Shown piece after piece: positions 53,506 through 59,886 of a stretch of 64,000 nt of DNA. Numbering within the stretch: position 1 is the stretch's first letter; each line of letters starts with the position of its first letter. A program made the position numbers and the translations under genes. Origin of the DNA: a virus. The DNA lies in IMG/VR virus record IMGVR_UViG_3300021185_001145, positions 19,591 through 83,590 of that record; one strand, written 5' to 3'. The notes beneath the pieces are model-generated. The model did not search any database, was not told the origin of the DNA, and was given only the letters and a program-made list of their open reading frames with translations.

Positions 53506-53774
53506 TTGAGCAAATGGCGGGCGACCGTCTTTGGATTTATACTAGCATTGCAGGTTCAATACTCGGTGCGGCATTCTTGTTCTGGTTTAAAGATACGAGA
53601 ATGGCGACCTGGGGTGTATTGAAGTTTGACGCTTTACTTGAACACTTAGCAATACGTTGGGGTTGGACTTGGTTACAGAATGACCCGAATGCGTGGCGTG
53701 TGAAGTACCCAAAGATTACTGCTAAGATTGATGAGATTGAAGACAGACTAAATAAACTGGAGAAGAAAAAATGA
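53493..53774 (+). CDS. Small membrane protein with coiled-coil tail (93 aa)
   Basis: Overlaps the lipase end by 13 nt. One membrane segment (about 14-32, IYTSIAGSILGAAFLFWF), a Trp-rich middle (RWGWTWLQ), and a short C-terminal coiled coil (AKIDEIEDRLNKLEKKK). Could be a holin-like or accessory lysis protein. Family not recognised. Confidence 0.6.
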   Translation: MWEMIEQMAGDRLWIYTSIAGSILGAAFLFWFKDTRMATWGVLKFDALLEHLAIRWGWTWLQNDPNAWRVKYPKITAKIDEIEDRLNKLEKKK

Positions 53775-53926
53775 TTAATTGGTTGACAAAAAGAATGACA
53801 GAACGTACATCACTTGATGGTGCTGTTCTAATCGCAACTGGCATTGCTATGATATTGGTGCCAGTAGACTTAATCGCATACGCCGCTATCTTTTATGGCG
53901 CATGGACTATTTGGAAAGCAGAATAA
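53771..53926 (+). CDS. Very small two-helix membrane protein, holin candidate (51 aa)
   Basis: MINWLTKRMTERTSLDGAVLIATG, then two hydrophobic stretches (about 17-32 and 34-47) with a short turn at VPVDLIA. ATGA overlap with the previous gene and TAATG overlap with the next. Size and topology suit a class II-type holin or pinholin; this is inference. Confidence 0.6.
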   Translation: MINWLTKRMTERTSLDGAVLIATGIAMILVPVDLIAYAAIFYGAWTIWKAE

Positions 53927-53942
53927 TGGAAAGCAGAATAAT
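53913..53942 (+). repeat. 15-bp tandem duplication at a stop/start junction
   Basis: Two exact copies of a 15-nt unit beginning GGAAAGCAG. Each copy contains TAATG, so the stop and ATG are duplicated and the next gene has two in-frame starts (53926 and 53941). Confidence 0.9.
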
Positions 53943-54516
53943 GGTAGGCAAGAACTTAGGCGAAAGCCTCGAAAACGTAGATGCAAAAGTTGAAGAACTA
54001 AAGAGCAAAGAGTTTCGTGTACTCGGTGTAAAGGTTTCTTTTGTGTCCATTAGCGCACTAGCGGCAGTCTTAGGTTCAGTAATTGGAGCATTGTACTTTG
54101 GATTTACAATGTACCAAAAGATTGAAGAAGTTGCAAACCTAGATGTTGGTGCATTCGAACAACGCATGGAAGTCATTGAAGTAAAACTTGATGATGCTAT
54201 CGACTATACGAGAGATATCAAATCAGGTTTGCGTGACGATATTCTTGCACTAGAAAAGCAAGTAGACAGGTCAGAAGATATGGTCCGTGAGAGTGAAGGC
54301 AAAATGCTTGACATGATACAGAATGCAGAAGAACGTTTTGAAAATAAACGTGACGCATTGCAGAATGATTATGATGATAAAGCAAATCGTTTGCGTGATG
54401 CTAATCAGCAACGCATGGATGACTTGACTGCCAGAATGGAACGAGAACTTAAAGACCTAGAAGATAGACTTAATAAAAAGTTGCAGAGAGCGTTAGATAA
54501 TCCACTTGCAAACTAG
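53926..54516 (+). CDS. Membrane protein with long coiled coil, i-spanin-like topology
   Basis: 196 aa from the ATG that overlaps the preceding stop (or 191 aa from 53941). One membrane segment (about 36-60, VSFVSISALAAVLGSVIGALYFGF), then a continuous Glu/Asp/Arg/Lys coiled coil to the end (DDIKSGLRDD ... MERELKDLEDRLNKKLQRAL). N-in, periplasmic coiled-coil topology is that of inner-membrane spanins, and the next gene is a lipoprotein. Spanin role is inference. Confidence 0.65.
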   Translation: MESRIMVGKNLGESLENVDAKVEELKSKEFRVLGVKVSFVSISALAAVLGSVIGALYFGFTMYQKIEEVANLDVGAFEQRMEVIEVKLDDAIDYTRDIKSGLRDDILALEKQVDRSEDMVRESEGKMLDMIQNAEERFENKRDALQNDYDDKANRLRDANQQRMDDLTARMERELKDLEDRLNKKLQRALDNPLAN

Positions 54517-55015
54517 TAGCAGACTTTTTGTAGGCGCACTAGCACTGGGCGGATGTGCTTCCAGCCCAGTGTTTGATATGCGTATGCCAGACAAAAGTAT
54601 AGATTTACTCTCATCATCCATCGTATATGTTGGACTTGAGGAACGGGCAAATAGAGATGAGTTGAAAGAGTTTATAGGTATAGACCCAGTTTATACTGAG
54701 TGGTGTGCGGCATTTGTCAATGCTGTACTTGAAGAAACTAACAACGAAAGTCTAAACACTATTGGTTATGAGTATCCTCTAACTGCAAAAGGATTTTTAC
54801 ATTGGGGGAAAGAAGTTGCTGTGCCTGTGGCTGGAGATATCGTTATATTCCCAAGAGGCAATGCTGGTTGGCAGGGTCATGTAGGAATATTCGTAGAACA
54901 TCGAACTATTGATGGTAAAGAATACTATATGATTTTAGGTGGCAACCAAGATGACAAAGTTTCAATTAAACCTTACTTGGCGGCAAGTCGTTTAGGGATT
55001 AGAAGAATGGAATAA
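54506..55015 (+). CDS. Lipoprotein peptidoglycan amidase (CHAP/TIGR02594-like)
   Basis: 169 aa, TTG start overlapping the previous stop (no ATG precedes the lipobox). Lipobox LALGGC (Cys17). The catalytic domain has TEWCAAFVNAVL (Cys near 67), AGDIVIFPRGNAGWQGHVGIFVE (His near 130) and MILGGNQDDKVS (Asn near 150), the pattern of TIGR02594/CHAP cysteine amidases. A lipidated wall amidase after a coiled-coil membrane protein may combine outer-membrane attachment and wall cutting in lysis. Confidence 0.75.
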   Translation: MQTSSRLFVGALALGGCASSPVFDMRMPDKSIDLLSSSIVYVGLEERANRDELKEFIGIDPVYTEWCAAFVNAVLEETNNESLNTIGYEYPLTAKGFLHWGKEVAVPVAGDIVIFPRGNAGWQGHVGIFVEHRTIDGKEYYMILGGNQDDKVSIKPYLAASRLGIRRME

Positions 55016-55068
55016 TGGGCGGCAGTAATTGCTCTTACCTCTGTATAATTAAGACCCATTAAAATTTA
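55016..55068. other. Convergent gene gap
   Basis: The 53-bp gap between convergent genes contains AATGGG and CCCATT arms about 35 nt apart, a weak candidate bidirectional terminator. Nothing else is seen. Confidence 0.3.
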
Positions 55069-55290
55069 TTAGTCTTTCTTCGCTACGAAAGAATACATCT
55101 CTTTCGCTTTCGCCATAAGTTCATCCATCGAATACATTTGACACATTTCTTGTGCTTCTTCGATAGTCTTCTTACCTTGCTCAACTGCTTTTTCTGCAAA
55201 GTGCATATTCATATGAACTTGTTGGTCCATATATTCTTTTGCAAGTTGCATCATCTCTGAGCGAATTTCGAACGGATTTTTATTAGACAT
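55069..55290 (-). CDS. Conserved small helical protein (73 aa)
   Basis: NPFEIRSEMMQLAKEYMDQQVHMNMHFAEKAVEQGKKTIEEAQEMCQMYSMDELMAKAKEMYSFV: an amphipathic all-helical protein of the type widespread in marine T4-like phages, phasin-like in look. Strong AAGGAG site. Upstream, 55300-55379 holds TATAAT at 55363-55368 and small hairpins, so it may have its own promoter. Function unknown. Confidence 0.7.
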   Translation of the reverse strand: MSNKNPFEIRSEMMQLAKEYMDQQVHMNMHFAEKAVEQGKKTIEEAQEMCQMYSMDELMAKAKEMYSFVAKKD

Positions 55291-55379
55291 AGTTTTCTCC
55301 TTTGTGTCTGTGTGTGTTACAGACTAACCGTTGGTCTGCGCGGATGTATTACGGCATCACCCGTATTATATATGCGGAC

Positions 55380-55559
55380 TTAACCGCTAACATAATCCTT
55401 CTTCGGTCTGTACCAAACCTTCTGATGATATATCTTCGCCAAAAGTTCTTGTACATTTTTCTTGTCTTCTGTACAGTGACTAACTTGATAATGCAACAAA
55501 GCATTTTCTATCATAGCAATATCTTCTACAGACAAGTTAAATTTAGTGTTTGGTTTCAT
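55380..55559 (-). CDS. Small conserved protein after pseudoazurin (59 aa)
   Basis: MKPNTKFNLSVEDIAMIENAL, ending AKIYHQKVWYRPKKDYVSG. Its ATG overlaps the pseudoazurin stop (ATGA). Small marine-phage proteins with LLAKIHNQKxWYRPK are known to me as conserved hypotheticals. Soluble and helical. Translation coupling ties it to the copper protein, but a common function is not shown. Confidence 0.7.
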   Translation of the reverse strand: MKPNTKFNLSVEDIAMIENALLHYQVSHCTEDKKNVQELLAKIYHQKVWYRPKKDYVSG

Positions 55560-55993
55560 TGCAGTTGTGAAAGCAACTCAGCAAGTTTCTTCTTTGACTT
55601 GCCACGAACTTTTGCACCTTTAATTGCATCAACACCTTCTTGTGTCAACGACAACTCACCTACTACTACAAGCGCAATCATGCCCATGCTTTTGTGTGGC
55701 GTACACTGATACAAATATACGCCTGGCGTGTCAAATGCATATGTGAATTCTTTTGATAGTTTCGATTTCTTTGGTGCTTTCCAACCATCTGGTCCTGCAA
55801 TGAATTCTACATTGTGTCCCTTTGATGTTGGTAGCCATGTGATTGAATCCCCTACTTCGATGCGTGAGATATCTTCTGAGTAGACCATCTTTGCTCCGTC
55901 ATCACGCTTGTTCAGCATATCGACAGAAATATCTTCTGCAAACGCATTCGTTGCAAAAAATGAAATGATTAGTGGAACGATTAAATTCTTCAT
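55556..55993 (-). CDS. Pseudoazurin (periplasmic type 1 copper protein)
   Basis: 145 aa. Signal peptide at 1-19 (MKNLIVPLIISFFATNAFA). Mature cupredoxin: His60 in KGHNVEF, Cys97 and His100 in YQCTPH, Met105 in SMGMIALVV, i.e. the spacing of pseudoazurin ligands (H40, C77/78, H80/81, M85/86 in mature numbering). VDMLNKRDDGAKMVYSEDISRIEVGDSITWLP is the typical N-terminal part. Pseudoazurins carry electrons in alphaproteobacterial respiration. A probable auxiliary metabolic gene, by analogy with phage plastocyanin. All ligands are intact. Confidence 0.92.
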   Translation of the reverse strand: MKNLIVPLIISFFATNAFAEDISVDMLNKRDDGAKMVYSEDISRIEVGDSITWLPTSKGHNVEFIAGPDGWKAPKKSKLSKEFTYAFDTPGVYLYQCTPHKSMGMIALVVVGELSLTQEGVDAIKGAKVRGKSKKKLAELLSQLQ

Positions 55994-56019
55994 GTGTTAG
56001 CATCCTTGCTGTGTGTGTT

Positions 56020-56062
56020 ATAATAAAAGTGCAGACTGCTTCTGTTGCCAAGTGCAGTCTGC
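56020..56062 (-). terminator. Hairpin at the 3' end of the tmRNA gene
   Basis: Perfect 9-bp stem (56062-56054 with 56039-56031) followed by ACUUUUAUUAU. It probably forms the 3' end of the coding piece and stops the transcript before pseudoazurin. Confidence 0.7.
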
Positions 56063-56081
56063 GAAACTCCGTCACTTATCT

Positions 56082-56123
56082 CTAAGCGGCAAGTGCCATT
56101 TCTGGCATATAGTTATCGTTTGC
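56082..56123 (-). other. tmRNA tag reading frame ANDNYMPEMALAA
   Basis: Begins at GCA in TAGTT-GCA-AAC-GAT, the conserved resume context, and ends TAG after 13 codons. The tag starts ANDN and ends ALAA, like alphaproteobacterial tags, and would be recognised by ClpXP-type proteases. Confidence 0.92.
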
Positions 56124-56208
56124 AACTATAGTTTTTTGACCGAATAACGTAGGTCAGCACGACAATCTACTCGCCACTACAAACACCTGTCGAACCTATT
56201 TCACCCCC

Positions 56209-56270
56209 ATCATAAACACATTACCCGCTTTATCAGATACGTTCCACACTCAAGTGGAGTAATGTGTTTA
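56209..56270 (-). other. tmRNA intervening segment with 12-bp closing stem
   Basis: Segment between acceptor CCA and coding-piece 5' end. Its ends form a perfect 12-bp stem (56270-56259 with 56224-56213), with a small inner hairpin (TCCAC/GTGGA). It stacks next to the acceptor stem and would be cut out by host RNase P and 3' processing enzymes. Confidence 0.85.
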
Positions 56271-56336
56271 TGGTGGAGGTGCCGGGTATCGCACCCGGGT
56301 CCAGATATCATTCGTCTTGTATCAACGATTGCAACT

Positions 56337-56344
56337 TATTTATA
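56337..56344 (-). promoter_or_regulatory. Late promoter of the tmRNA
   Basis: Exact TATAAATA on the minus strand, overlapping the stop codon of the upstream gene and ending about 16 nt before the first paired base of the acceptor piece. It implies late expression of the tmRNA. Confidence 0.75.
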
Positions 56345-56693
56345 AGTCACTACCTCTAGGCGCTGGCATAAAGTTTTCACCAGCAAGCATAATACATGCT
56401 TTATTGTCTTTGATAATATCAGCGACAAAGGTAAAAGATTGCGAGTTAGGGTTTACATATAGAAACATCTGTACATCTATCTTTCCACCACTAATATGCA
56501 TTATCACACCTTCGCCTACTGCTAGAGGTAACTCTTCATAATCTCCTTGTATGTTCGCATGAACAACTTCTTTTAATCCGCAGGCTTGAACAGTCTGCAA
56601 AAATACTACTGGTCTATCTTGTGCATTAGACGGCGATATACCCAGGAACAACATCGTCAAACTTGTGACGAATACTTTCTGTAATCTGGTCAT
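56340..56693 (-). CDS. Small secreted protein (117 aa)
   Basis: Start chosen at MTRLQKVFVTSL, giving a clean signal peptide cut after SPSNA (about residue 25). Mature part about 92 aa with two Cys (VQACGL and KACIML) and a compact beta pattern (GEGVIMHISGGKIDVQMFLYVNP). Its N-terminal codons overlap the end of the nuclease gene by 68 nt. Periplasmic; function unknown. Confidence 0.65.
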   Translation of the reverse strand: MTRLQKVFVTSLTMLFLGISPSNAQDRPVVFLQTVQACGLKEVVHANIQGDYEELPLAVGEGVIMHISGGKIDVQMFLYVNPNSQSFTFVADIIKDNKACIMLAGENFMPAPRGSDL

Positions 56694-57357
56694 GGTTATA
56701 TTTTTCCTTGTATGAAGTAATCGCTTCAATCAAAGGTTTAACCCATGTGTCTCGTTTCTGTACAAAGACTTGTGGTTGACCGCCATTTTCTAGTGCAATT
56801 ACATTTACGACTTGCGAGACAGGAATACCTGTTCTCTCCTCAAACATGATTGCATAACCAGCCATCTGCATAAAGTAGTTATCAATCCATTCTTCTCGCT
56901 TAGGTTTGCTAGAAGTCTTAAAGTCAATTATAGATAGTTTGCCATCAAACTCTGCGATGCAGTCTACACGACCAGCAACACCTAAATGCTCTGACCATAG
57001 TGCTAGTTCCTGACAACGAACATTATCAATTCTTTCGTCTAAGATTGGTTTGATACTATTGAACATCTCAATCTCATTCGGCATACGTCTATTCAGATAC
57101 GGAAGATTATTAATGTAGTCTTCACACATATGATGAACAGATGTACCACGCCTTGCGGCTTGTGTAGAAATACGATTGGCTTCTTCTTCGCCAACACGTT
57201 CACGCCATTTCATAATAACGTCTTTCTTCAAGTCACCAAGGACAGTAGTCATTGAAGGAAAGATTGTACCTTCAGGTGATAGATAATATCGCTTACGAGA
57301 ATGCGATATTGATTTTAGATTTGGTAGGTTGTCTGGCAACCCAACATGATTAAACAT
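56626..57357 (-). CDS. PD-(D/E)XK exonuclease, RecB-like
   Basis: 243 aa. TQAARRGTSVHHMCEDYI (about 68-85) is the RecB-family helix with conserved His/Glu. GVAGRVDCIAEFDGKLSIIDFKTSSKPK (about 126-153) contains GRVD and the D-x(12-14)-DFKT active site; the following helix has the conserved Gln/Tyr (YFMQMAGYAIMFEE). Likely processes phage or host DNA ends in recombination. It has its own sigma70 promoter inside the phoH end. Confidence 0.9.
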   Translation of the reverse strand: MFNHVGLPDNLPNLKSISHSRKRYYLSPEGTIFPSMTTVLGDLKKDVIMKWRERVGEEEANRISTQAARRGTSVHHMCEDYINNLPYLNRRMPNEIEMFNSIKPILDERIDNVRCQELALWSEHLGVAGRVDCIAEFDGKLSIIDFKTSSKPKREEWIDNYFMQMAGYAIMFEERTGIPVSQVVNVIALENGGQPQVFVQKRDTWVKPLIEAITSYKEKYNHDQITESIRHKFDDVVPGYIAV

Positions 57358-57382
57358 AATTAACTCCTTAGTTTCAAGTCAC

Positions 57383-57411
57383 AGTATAGCAGGTTTAACT
57401 CGCCCAGTCAA
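57383..57411 (-). promoter_or_regulatory. Sigma70-type promoter of the RecB-like nuclease gene
   Basis: Minus strand CTTGACT, 17 bp, TATACT, 26 bp before the ATG; overlaps the last codons of phoH. Confidence 0.75.
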
Positions 57412-58123
57412 GTCCTAATTTGTTACGAGTGATAATATATTCTTTAACTAAATCGCTTCGAACAATATCATCTTCATCAAATTCGACAAACTCAAATGAA
57501 TCCATCCTTTTCAGAATACGCATAAACTCAGACAAACCGCTATGTTCTTTTTTGCGTTCACTAGTTAAGTCATCTTGTCTAGTATCGCCACAGAAAATAA
57601 TCTGACAGTTCTGACCAACACGGGTCATAATAGAATGCAGTTCCATACCCGACATGTTCTGACACTCATCTACAAGAACGATACAATTATCTAAAGTAAT
57701 ACCTCTAATAAATGATGTAGTAATAAACTCTACAACGTTCTTTGCTTTGAATGTTTCATATGCATCACCCCTACCAAAGACTTCGTTACAAATCGTATAG
57801 TATGGGGCTTCGTACACCCTAGATTTTTCTTTCTGATTTCCAGGTAAGAAACCCATATCTCTTGTCGGTACTACTGACCTAACGATATAGACTTTCTTCT
57901 TCTGGTCAACCTTATTAACGATTGCTTTCATTGCAAGATACAATGCTACAAATGTCTTACCTGTACCAGCAACACCATGCAACATCAAATTCATATCTTC
58001 ATCAAACGCATCAAACACATCTGCTTGAGTATCAGTCAATGGTTCTATTTTACCTATACCCAAGTTTGTCTTTTCATTTTGTTTTGAGTATTTGTCAGCA
58101 TTCTTATCTTTTCTTCTTGGCAT
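57395..58123 (-). CDS. phoH: PhoH-like P-loop ATPase
   Basis: 242 aa. Walker A HGVAGTGKT near residues 48-56, Walker B IVLVDECQNM near 150, sensor-type IIFCGDTRQDD near 174. PhoH is common in marine phages of heterotrophs and autotrophs; the host gene belongs to the phosphate regulon and may act in RNA metabolism. The first 30 residues are Lys-rich. No pho box was identified upstream. Confidence 0.95.
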   Translation of the reverse strand: MPRRKDKNADKYSKQNEKTNLGIGKIEPLTDTQADVFDAFDEDMNLMLHGVAGTGKTFVALYLAMKAIVNKVDQKKKVYIVRSVVPTRDMGFLPGNQKEKSRVYEAPYYTICNEVFGRGDAYETFKAKNVVEFITTSFIRGITLDNCIVLVDECQNMSGMELHSIMTRVGQNCQIIFCGDTRQDDLTSERKKEHSGLSEFMRILKRMDSFEFVEFDEDDIVRSDLVKEYIITRNKLGLDWAS

Positions 58124-58150
58124 AAAAGAGGACTACCTTTTAGTTTATGA

Positions 58151-58390
58151 TTAATCAATAGTACCATAGTTGCCTTTGGGATGTATCTTCTTCATCTCTT
58201 TCATGTTATCTTTGTGCCAGTCAGGCACTTTTGCATTAAAGTTTTGAGTTCCATAGACAGTTGCTGGCGCTTTAGTTAAGAATTGTTGAAGATGAGGATT
58301 ATTCTTTTTGTAATCATCAAGTTCTGCAATCTTCATCGTTACTTCAAATTCTTCTTCAGTTTCGATATTTCTGAAATTATATGTAGGCAT
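58151..58390 (-). CDS. Small FmdB-like protein without zinc cysteines (79 aa)
   Basis: MPTYNFRNIETEEEFEVTMKIAELDDYKKNNPHLQQFLTKAPATV follows the start of FmdB/zinc-ribbon proteins (MPTYDFxCxxC) but has no Cys, so the metal site is lost. C-terminal VPDWHKDNMKEMKKIHPKGNYGTID. A family common in marine T4-like phages. Function unknown. A TATTTATG near-late motif lies 31 bp upstream. Confidence 0.7.
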   Translation of the reverse strand: MPTYNFRNIETEEEFEVTMKIAELDDYKKNNPHLQQFLTKAPATVYGTQNFNAKVPDWHKDNMKEMKKIHPKGNYGTID

Positions 58391-58423
58391 AATCTAGTTT
58401 CCTTTTAATGTTCATACTTTTAT

Positions 58424-58972
58424 TTATGCGCTATACCAAGAAGGGATATCTCTTTTTGTCCACTTTGCAAAATGAGATTTTGCTTCAATATAATACTTAC
58501 GATATGAAGCAATACTGTCATTCTCAACAATACACTGAGGAAACTTTTTCATCGCTGGTGGCGGTTCACACATAGGACCATCAGGAATATTATTAGGTAC
58601 AAGATGCAACCAGTCTTTAAGTTTACGTTCAGTTTCATGCATACGACCATACCGCATCGTATACTCTTTGCACAACTCTTGCCAACAATGATACAACCAA
58701 AGATATGTCTGTTTATTCTCTCTCGCCCAAACAGTAGACGGATGATTGAGGTGAGCAACTTTATACATATGCTCTTCACGTTCATCTGACAATCGCCATC
58801 GCTTGATGTTGCGACCTGTCTTCTGAGATTTTTCTAAATACATTTCACCATCAAGATATCGGTGATTTGTAGAAAGCATCTGTGCATACTCAATAATCAT
58901 TTTAACAACATGCTTATCGCAATGCTGTTGCGCTGAGATTACGGGGTCTTGATGTAAGAAGAAAACATTCAT
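58424..58972 (-). CDS. Conserved phage protein (182 aa)
   Basis: MNVFFLHQDPVISAQQHCDKHVVKMIIEYAQMLSTNHRYL, then HLNHPSTVWARENKQTYLWLYHCWQELCKEYTMRYGR. His/Cys/Asp-rich N-terminus and Trp/Tyr-rich helices. A widespread phage family known to me only as hypothetical; a nucleic-acid enzyme such as a pyrimidine-dimer glycosylase relative is possible but not shown. ATGA overlap with the upstream gene decides the start. Confidence 0.7.
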   Translation of the reverse strand: MNVFFLHQDPVISAQQHCDKHVVKMIIEYAQMLSTNHRYLDGEMYLEKSQKTGRNIKRWRLSDEREEHMYKVAHLNHPSTVWARENKQTYLWLYHCWQELCKEYTMRYGRMHETERKLKDWLHLVPNNIPDGPMCEPPPAMKKFPQCIVENDSIASYRKYYIEAKSHFAKWTKRDIPSWYSA

Positions 58973-59205
58973 GCTATAAACCATCTATAAATTCCAAACG
59001 CATCTACAAACAGAAATACAAAGTTCTGTACGAACATGGGTTTGTCATTGTCTCTGAAAAACAAATATGCTAGTAGTGCGTGTCCTGCGAGAAACAGAAA
59101 AAACCCATACGGGCTGATACTAACATTTGCTGAAAGAAGAACTGCGGCTGTAATAAACAACCCAGTTCCTAACCACTTTAAATTTATCGCTTGAACATCA
59201 CTCAC
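58969..59205 (-). CDS. Small integral membrane protein (78 aa)
   Basis: Three to four hydrophobic helices (about 8-27, 31-48, 55-76) with RDNDKPM in a loop. GTG start, chosen because AAGGAG is 6 bases upstream and it overlaps the previous stop. Family common in marine phages, function unknown. Confidence 0.65.
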   Translation of the reverse strand: MSDVQAINLKWLGTGLFITAAVLLSANVSISPYGFFLFLAGHALLAYLFFRDNDKPMFVQNFVFLFVDAFGIYRWFIA

Positions 59206-59537
59206 ATTAACTCCTTGAATCCAACCATATCAACTACATATTTTGTAGTACCAATCAACATCTGGTCACCCATTGATGTAGAACGAAGACCATACTCGAC
59301 ACCATCAACAACTTCAAGAGGTGCCATTACTGTAACGTCTTCTGAGTAATCGGGGTTAGTATGAAGTTTGCCTTCATGTTCAATCTCAGGACCCTTAGAC
59401 CAAGAACCCATGATGTTGTTTGTTTTGCGATAAGCATATTCAAGTGCTTCTTCTGCTACTGCAAAAGGTGTATCGACAAATGCGACAGTGCGAGGACTAT
59501 CTTCAAACGCTGTGTGAATTACTGCTACTTGTGTCAT
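59202..59537 (-). CDS. Conserved hypothetical protein (111 aa)
   Basis: VAVIHTAFEDSPRTVAFVDTPFAVAEEALEYAYRKTNNIMGSWSKG, then VVDGVEYGLRSTSMGDQMLI. Soluble alpha/beta pattern found in marine T4-like phages. GAGG site before the ATG. Part of a tight operon 59747-58424. Function unknown. Confidence 0.65.
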   Translation of the reverse strand: MTQVAVIHTAFEDSPRTVAFVDTPFAVAEEALEYAYRKTNNIMGSWSKGPEIEHEGKLHTNPDYSEDVTVMAPLEVVDGVEYGLRSTSMGDQMLIGTTKYVVDMVGFKELM

Positions 59538-59540
59538 AAT

Positions 59541-59747
59541 TTATACCTCTTCATTCATTTTGATAAGACCGAACGCACCAACTGCAATCATAGTGATACC
59601 ACCAAGACTATACAATATCAGCGTACCTAAGGGCATTGCATTTTCCATACACTTACCATCACAATCACTACCTGCCGCACCCAACACTAGAAGGAAACCG
59701 ACAGCACACATTGCACCAAGAACAAACTTCACAATCATATTCAACAT
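59541..59747 (-). CDS. Small two-helix membrane protein (68 aa)
   Basis: Two hydrophobic helices (about 4-22 and 42-62) separated by a loop with GSDCDGKCMENAM, which has two Cys. First gene of an operon with a sigma70 promoter. Unknown family. Confidence 0.6.
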   Translation of the reverse strand: MLNMIVKFVLGAMCAVGFLLVLGAAGSDCDGKCMENAMPLGTLILYSLGGITMIAVGAFGLIKMNEEV

Positions 59748-59780
59748 AATCTATCTCTCTTTTGATTAACTTACTTGTAT

Positions 59781-59809
59781 ACTATAGCAAATAGATAACC
59801 ACTTGTCAA
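59781..59809 (-). promoter_or_regulatory. Sigma70-type promoter of the 59.7-58.4 kb operon
   Basis: Minus strand CCTTGACA, 17 bp, TATAGT, 34 bp before the first ATG. Confidence 0.82.
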
Positions 59810-59818
59810 GGCTTTTCC

Positions 59819-59860
59819 CAAAAAAAATCCCCTCGTAAGTCATTGATTTACAAGGGGATT
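59819..59860 (-). terminator. Terminator of the OMP-like gene
   Basis: Minus-strand RNA pairs 59860-59853 with 59833-59826, extended by G.U and four more pairs (59851-59848 with 59838-59835), followed by eight U. A strong hairpin 27 bp after the stop codon. The C-A mismatch on the plus strand becomes G.U on the minus strand. Confidence 0.9.
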
Positions 59861-59886
59861 CCAAATTAGTTTAAATTAATTTGGTA

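Larger units (their letters stand above)
56031..56330 (-). ncRNA. ssrA: Circularly permuted two-piece tmRNA (ssrA)
   Basis: Ribosome rescue RNA in permuted order. The acceptor piece comes first: T-stem CCGGG/CCCGG (56298-56294, 56286-56282) with 7-nt loop, then CACCTCC-A-CCA ending at 56271. A 62-nt intervening segment follows (56270-56209) and then the coding piece starts GGGGGTG at 56208. GGGGGTG pairs fully with CACCTCC, with G.U as the third pair, the alanine identity of tmRNA. Helix P2 joins the pieces (56189-56185 with 56306-56302; 56183-56178 with 56321-56316). A TGACC/GGTCA hairpin with a CTAC loop able to pair with upstream GTAG is PK1, ending about 13 nt before the resume codon. 5' end inferred from the promoter. 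Confidence 0.93.

Noticed and set aside
53783-53811. Plus-strand TTGACA-17-TACATC promoter-like sequence
   Set aside because: Poor -10 box, lies inside the first codons of a small gene in the middle of a co-translated block, and lacks the CCC extension.
56271-56330. A tRNA gene suggested by the T-arm and CCA end
   Set aside because: There is no anticodon arm; the half tRNA pairs with GGGGGTG downstream and belongs to the permuted tmRNA.
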